From: Halopseudomonas salina
GTDB taxonomy: Bacteria > Pseudomonadota > Gammaproteobacteria > Pseudomonadales > Pseudomonadaceae
Direction: 5' to 3'
Length of the DNA: 64,000 bases
Assembly: GCF_008641105.1 (NCBI RefSeq)
Contig: NZ_VTTI01000003.1
Location: 208,981 to 272,980 of the forward strand
Made by a program: the position numbers and the translations under genes. How positions within the stretch are numbered: the first letter of the stretch is position 1; every line of letters begins with the position of its first letter. The notes beneath the pieces were generated by a model, which saw only the letters and a program-made list of their open reading frames with translations, was not told the DNA's origin and did not search any database. Positions 62,574 through 64,000 of this stretch are shown here, one piece after another.

Positions 62574-64000
62574 ATGAACAGTACAGCTGCCTCGAGCAAG
62601 GAGCACACGAACTGTGCCGCCCCAGCCTCCCCCCCGATACCCCCCGCGGTCCCATTAGTGGCCCTGATGATTTGCCAAGTGTTCTTTATCGCCACACTAC
62701 TGTCACAGACCTCCGGCCTGTTATTCGGGCTGAGTCTGGTGCTGGCCCCCGTGGCCCTGCTTCTGGCATGGCAGACGCGGGGCGCCATGTCCGATAACAG
62801 CCCGGTGCTTCAACGTTTGCAATCAATCAATGGCGAAACGCTCGATCTGTCTGCCCGCGACCCTGCAAGCACCGGCTCCCACACTGGCTTGAATCAGGTC
62901 GATGAGCTTGCCGGGCGGTTGCGCGACATGATGATCAACTTCCAGCAACAGTGTCTGCGCATAGCCTTCACTTCTGCACAAAGCCGCCTGCTGGCTGACC
63001 AGGCTGCAACGGACGCAAAGAAACAACAGGACTTGTCCGAACTGGTCTTTCAAGCTTCGGAACAAACCACCAGCGCACTGCAGGACGTTTCCAGCCGCGC
63101 ATCGGACATCACCCGCATGAACAGCAGCAACCTGGACGTGGCACGCGAGTCCAGCGAACAGCTCGGGACAGCTCGGGATCAGATGCTGCAGATCAGCCAG
63201 TCCATGTCCGGCTTCAAAGACAACATCACCGCCCTGGACAATACCTCCGGCCAGATACGACAGATTCTCAAGACCGTGCAGGATTTTTCCGCCCAGACCA
63301 ATATGCTGGCCCTGAATGCCGCTATCGAAGCCGCCCGTGCCGGCGAGCAGGGCCGGGGCTTTGCCGTGGTGGCTGATGAGGTACGCAACCTGTCGATAAA
63401 GGTGGGCAGTGCCGCGGATCAGATTGGACAGCTAATGGAACAGATGTTGACTGCGATGTCTGGTGCCGACAAGCAGACCCAAAGTATGCAGGAACAGTCT
63501 GACAATGCTGGCAATGCCGTCAGCACCGCGGCCGAGCAGTTCGAGAAAATGGTGTGCGATTTCCAGAAAGCCAATGACGACCTTCTGATGGTCAGCAGCG
63601 CGCTTGAACAACTGACGGTGACCAACAGCGAAACCCACGAGCATGGCAGTGCTATTCGCGATCTCAGCCTGACCATCAGCCGGCGTATGGCTGATAGCCT
63701 GGCCCAGACCGATACCCAGCGGGAAAATACCAATCAGATTCTGCAGGAGCTGTGCCGTTTCCATCTCGGACAGGGCAACCTTGAGGCGGCCACTGACAAG
63801 CTGATGGGACGCCGTCACATCATCGAGAGCGAACTGGAAGACCTGCAGAATAAAGGAGTGAATGTATTTGACCGGCATTACACGCCAATTTCCGGTACCA
63901 ATCCGCCCAAACACGACGTGAGCTGGGCGGATGCCTACCGCAAGCGCGTGCAACCACTGCTGGATGAATGGGACTCACAGGGACAGGACGGTGTTATCTA
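62574..64000 (+). CDS. Methyl-accepting chemotaxis protein, 3' end beyond window
   Basis: About 475 residues are present and the frame is still open at the window edge. Two hydrophobic segments (residues about 28-66) are separated by only a few residues, so there is no real periplasmic ligand-binding domain. The cytosolic methylation helices and hairpin signalling tip follow, with [20 protein letters not shown] and [12 protein letters not shown], the hallmark that binds CheA/CheW. The C-terminal part ([18 protein letters not shown]) resembles an extra tail seen in some pseudomonad receptors. AGAGGA precedes the ATG. It probably senses an internal or membrane signal. Confidence 0.93.
   Translation, partial: MNSTAASSKEHTNCAAPASPPIPPAVPLVALMICQVFFIATLLSQTSGLLFGLSLVLAPVALLLAWQTRGAMSDNSPVLQRLQSINGETLDLSARDPASTGSHTGLNQVDELAGRLRDMMINFQQQCLRIAFTSAQSRLLADQAATDAKKQQDLSELVFQASEQTTSALQDVSSRASDITRMNSSNLDVARESSEQLGTARDQMLQISQSMSGFKDNITALDNTSGQIRQILKTVQDFSAQTNMLALNAAIEAARAGEQGRGFAVVADEVRNLSIKVGSAADQIGQLMEQMLTAMSGADKQTQSMQEQSDNAGNAVSTAAEQFEKMVCDFQKANDDLLMVSSALEQLTVTNSETHEHGSAIRDLSLTISRRMADSLAQTDTQRENTNQILQELCRFHLGQGNLEAATDKLMGRRHIIESELEDLQNKGVNVFDRHYTPISGTNPPKHDVSWADAYRKRVQPLLDEWDSQGQDGVI

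Noticed and set aside
1..64000. CRISPR array, insertion sequence or prophage
   Set aside because: No array of regularly spaced direct repeats, no transposase or integrase motif, and no phage structural genes were seen.

Overview
The window looks like a chromosomal segment of a marine or environmental gammaproteobacterium of the Pseudomonas group. The best guess is Halopseudomonas (the former P. pertucinogena lineage). Reasons: a secreted polyester hydrolase closely resembling what I remember of PE-H from H. aestusnigri, Pseudomonas-type gene families throughout (ArsJ/GAPDH arsenic operon, OsmC-YcaO fusion, PpnN, TorF-type porin, Dcd, ApbC), GC-rich coding sequence and Shine-Dalgarno starts. 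The genus is an inference. I see no prophage, insertion sequence, CRISPR array or rRNA; the only RNA gene is a selenocysteine tRNA. Gene density is high and orientation changes often.

Layout. 0.1-9 kb: a nucleotide-site-less MreB-like fragment translationally coupled to an Lnt-like acyltransferase, nadE, a periplasmic binding protein, a ribbon-helix-helix protein, a DJ-1/PfpI protein, a metallo-beta-lactamase/rhodanese sulfur protein and an OsmC-YcaO-TPR fusion. 9-20 kb: a PAS-GAF-GGDEF cyclase, a GH114 lipoprotein, oleate hydratase, a hotdog protein, a FAD oxidoreductase, a Nudix hydrolase, a eukaryote-like UMP/CMP kinase fused to an extra N-terminal domain, a decayed CPA2 antiporter, and an aromatic-pathway DAHP synthase preceded by what looks like a ribosome-mediated attenuator with an aromatic-rich leader peptide. 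20-30 kb: AzlCD exporter, Asp/Glu racemase, glutaredoxin-MauE fusion, an ECF sigma/anti-sigma pair with a DUF4394 protein that shares its promoter motif, a 5'-nucleotidase-like lipoprotein, a GGDEF-EAL protein with a damaged EAL domain, and a hydrolase.

30-45 kb: hemerythrin protein, membrane PQQ dehydrogenase, 7TM-DISM GGDEF protein, the PETase-like hydrolase, an SDR, a Fur-box-preceded fecI-fecR-TonB receptor-dihaem peroxidase operon, a YgaP-like membrane protein and PpnN. 45-57 kb: PRC-barrel protein with an amphipathic repeat tail, pyridine nucleotide-disulfide oxidoreductase, MDR dehydrogenase, arsR-gapdh-arsJ, CHAD protein, several small proteins, parvulin, CAP protein, CsbD, UspA, GNAT and a TorF-type porin. 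57-64 kb: dcd, apbC, tRNA-Sec, a TRAP transporter split into a divergent lipoprotein DctP and a dctQM pair, and a chemotaxis receptor running off the end.

Themes are cell-envelope lipid and polysaccharide handling, c-di-GMP signalling (three GGDEF proteins), iron/arsenic/redox stress, and uptake or breakdown of organic compounds including oleate and polyesters. The items most worth a second look are the kinase fusion, the aromatic leader attenuator, the shared ECF promoter, the MreB-like/Lnt-like pair, the peroxidase coupled to an iron-type TonB receptor, and the PETase-like enzyme.
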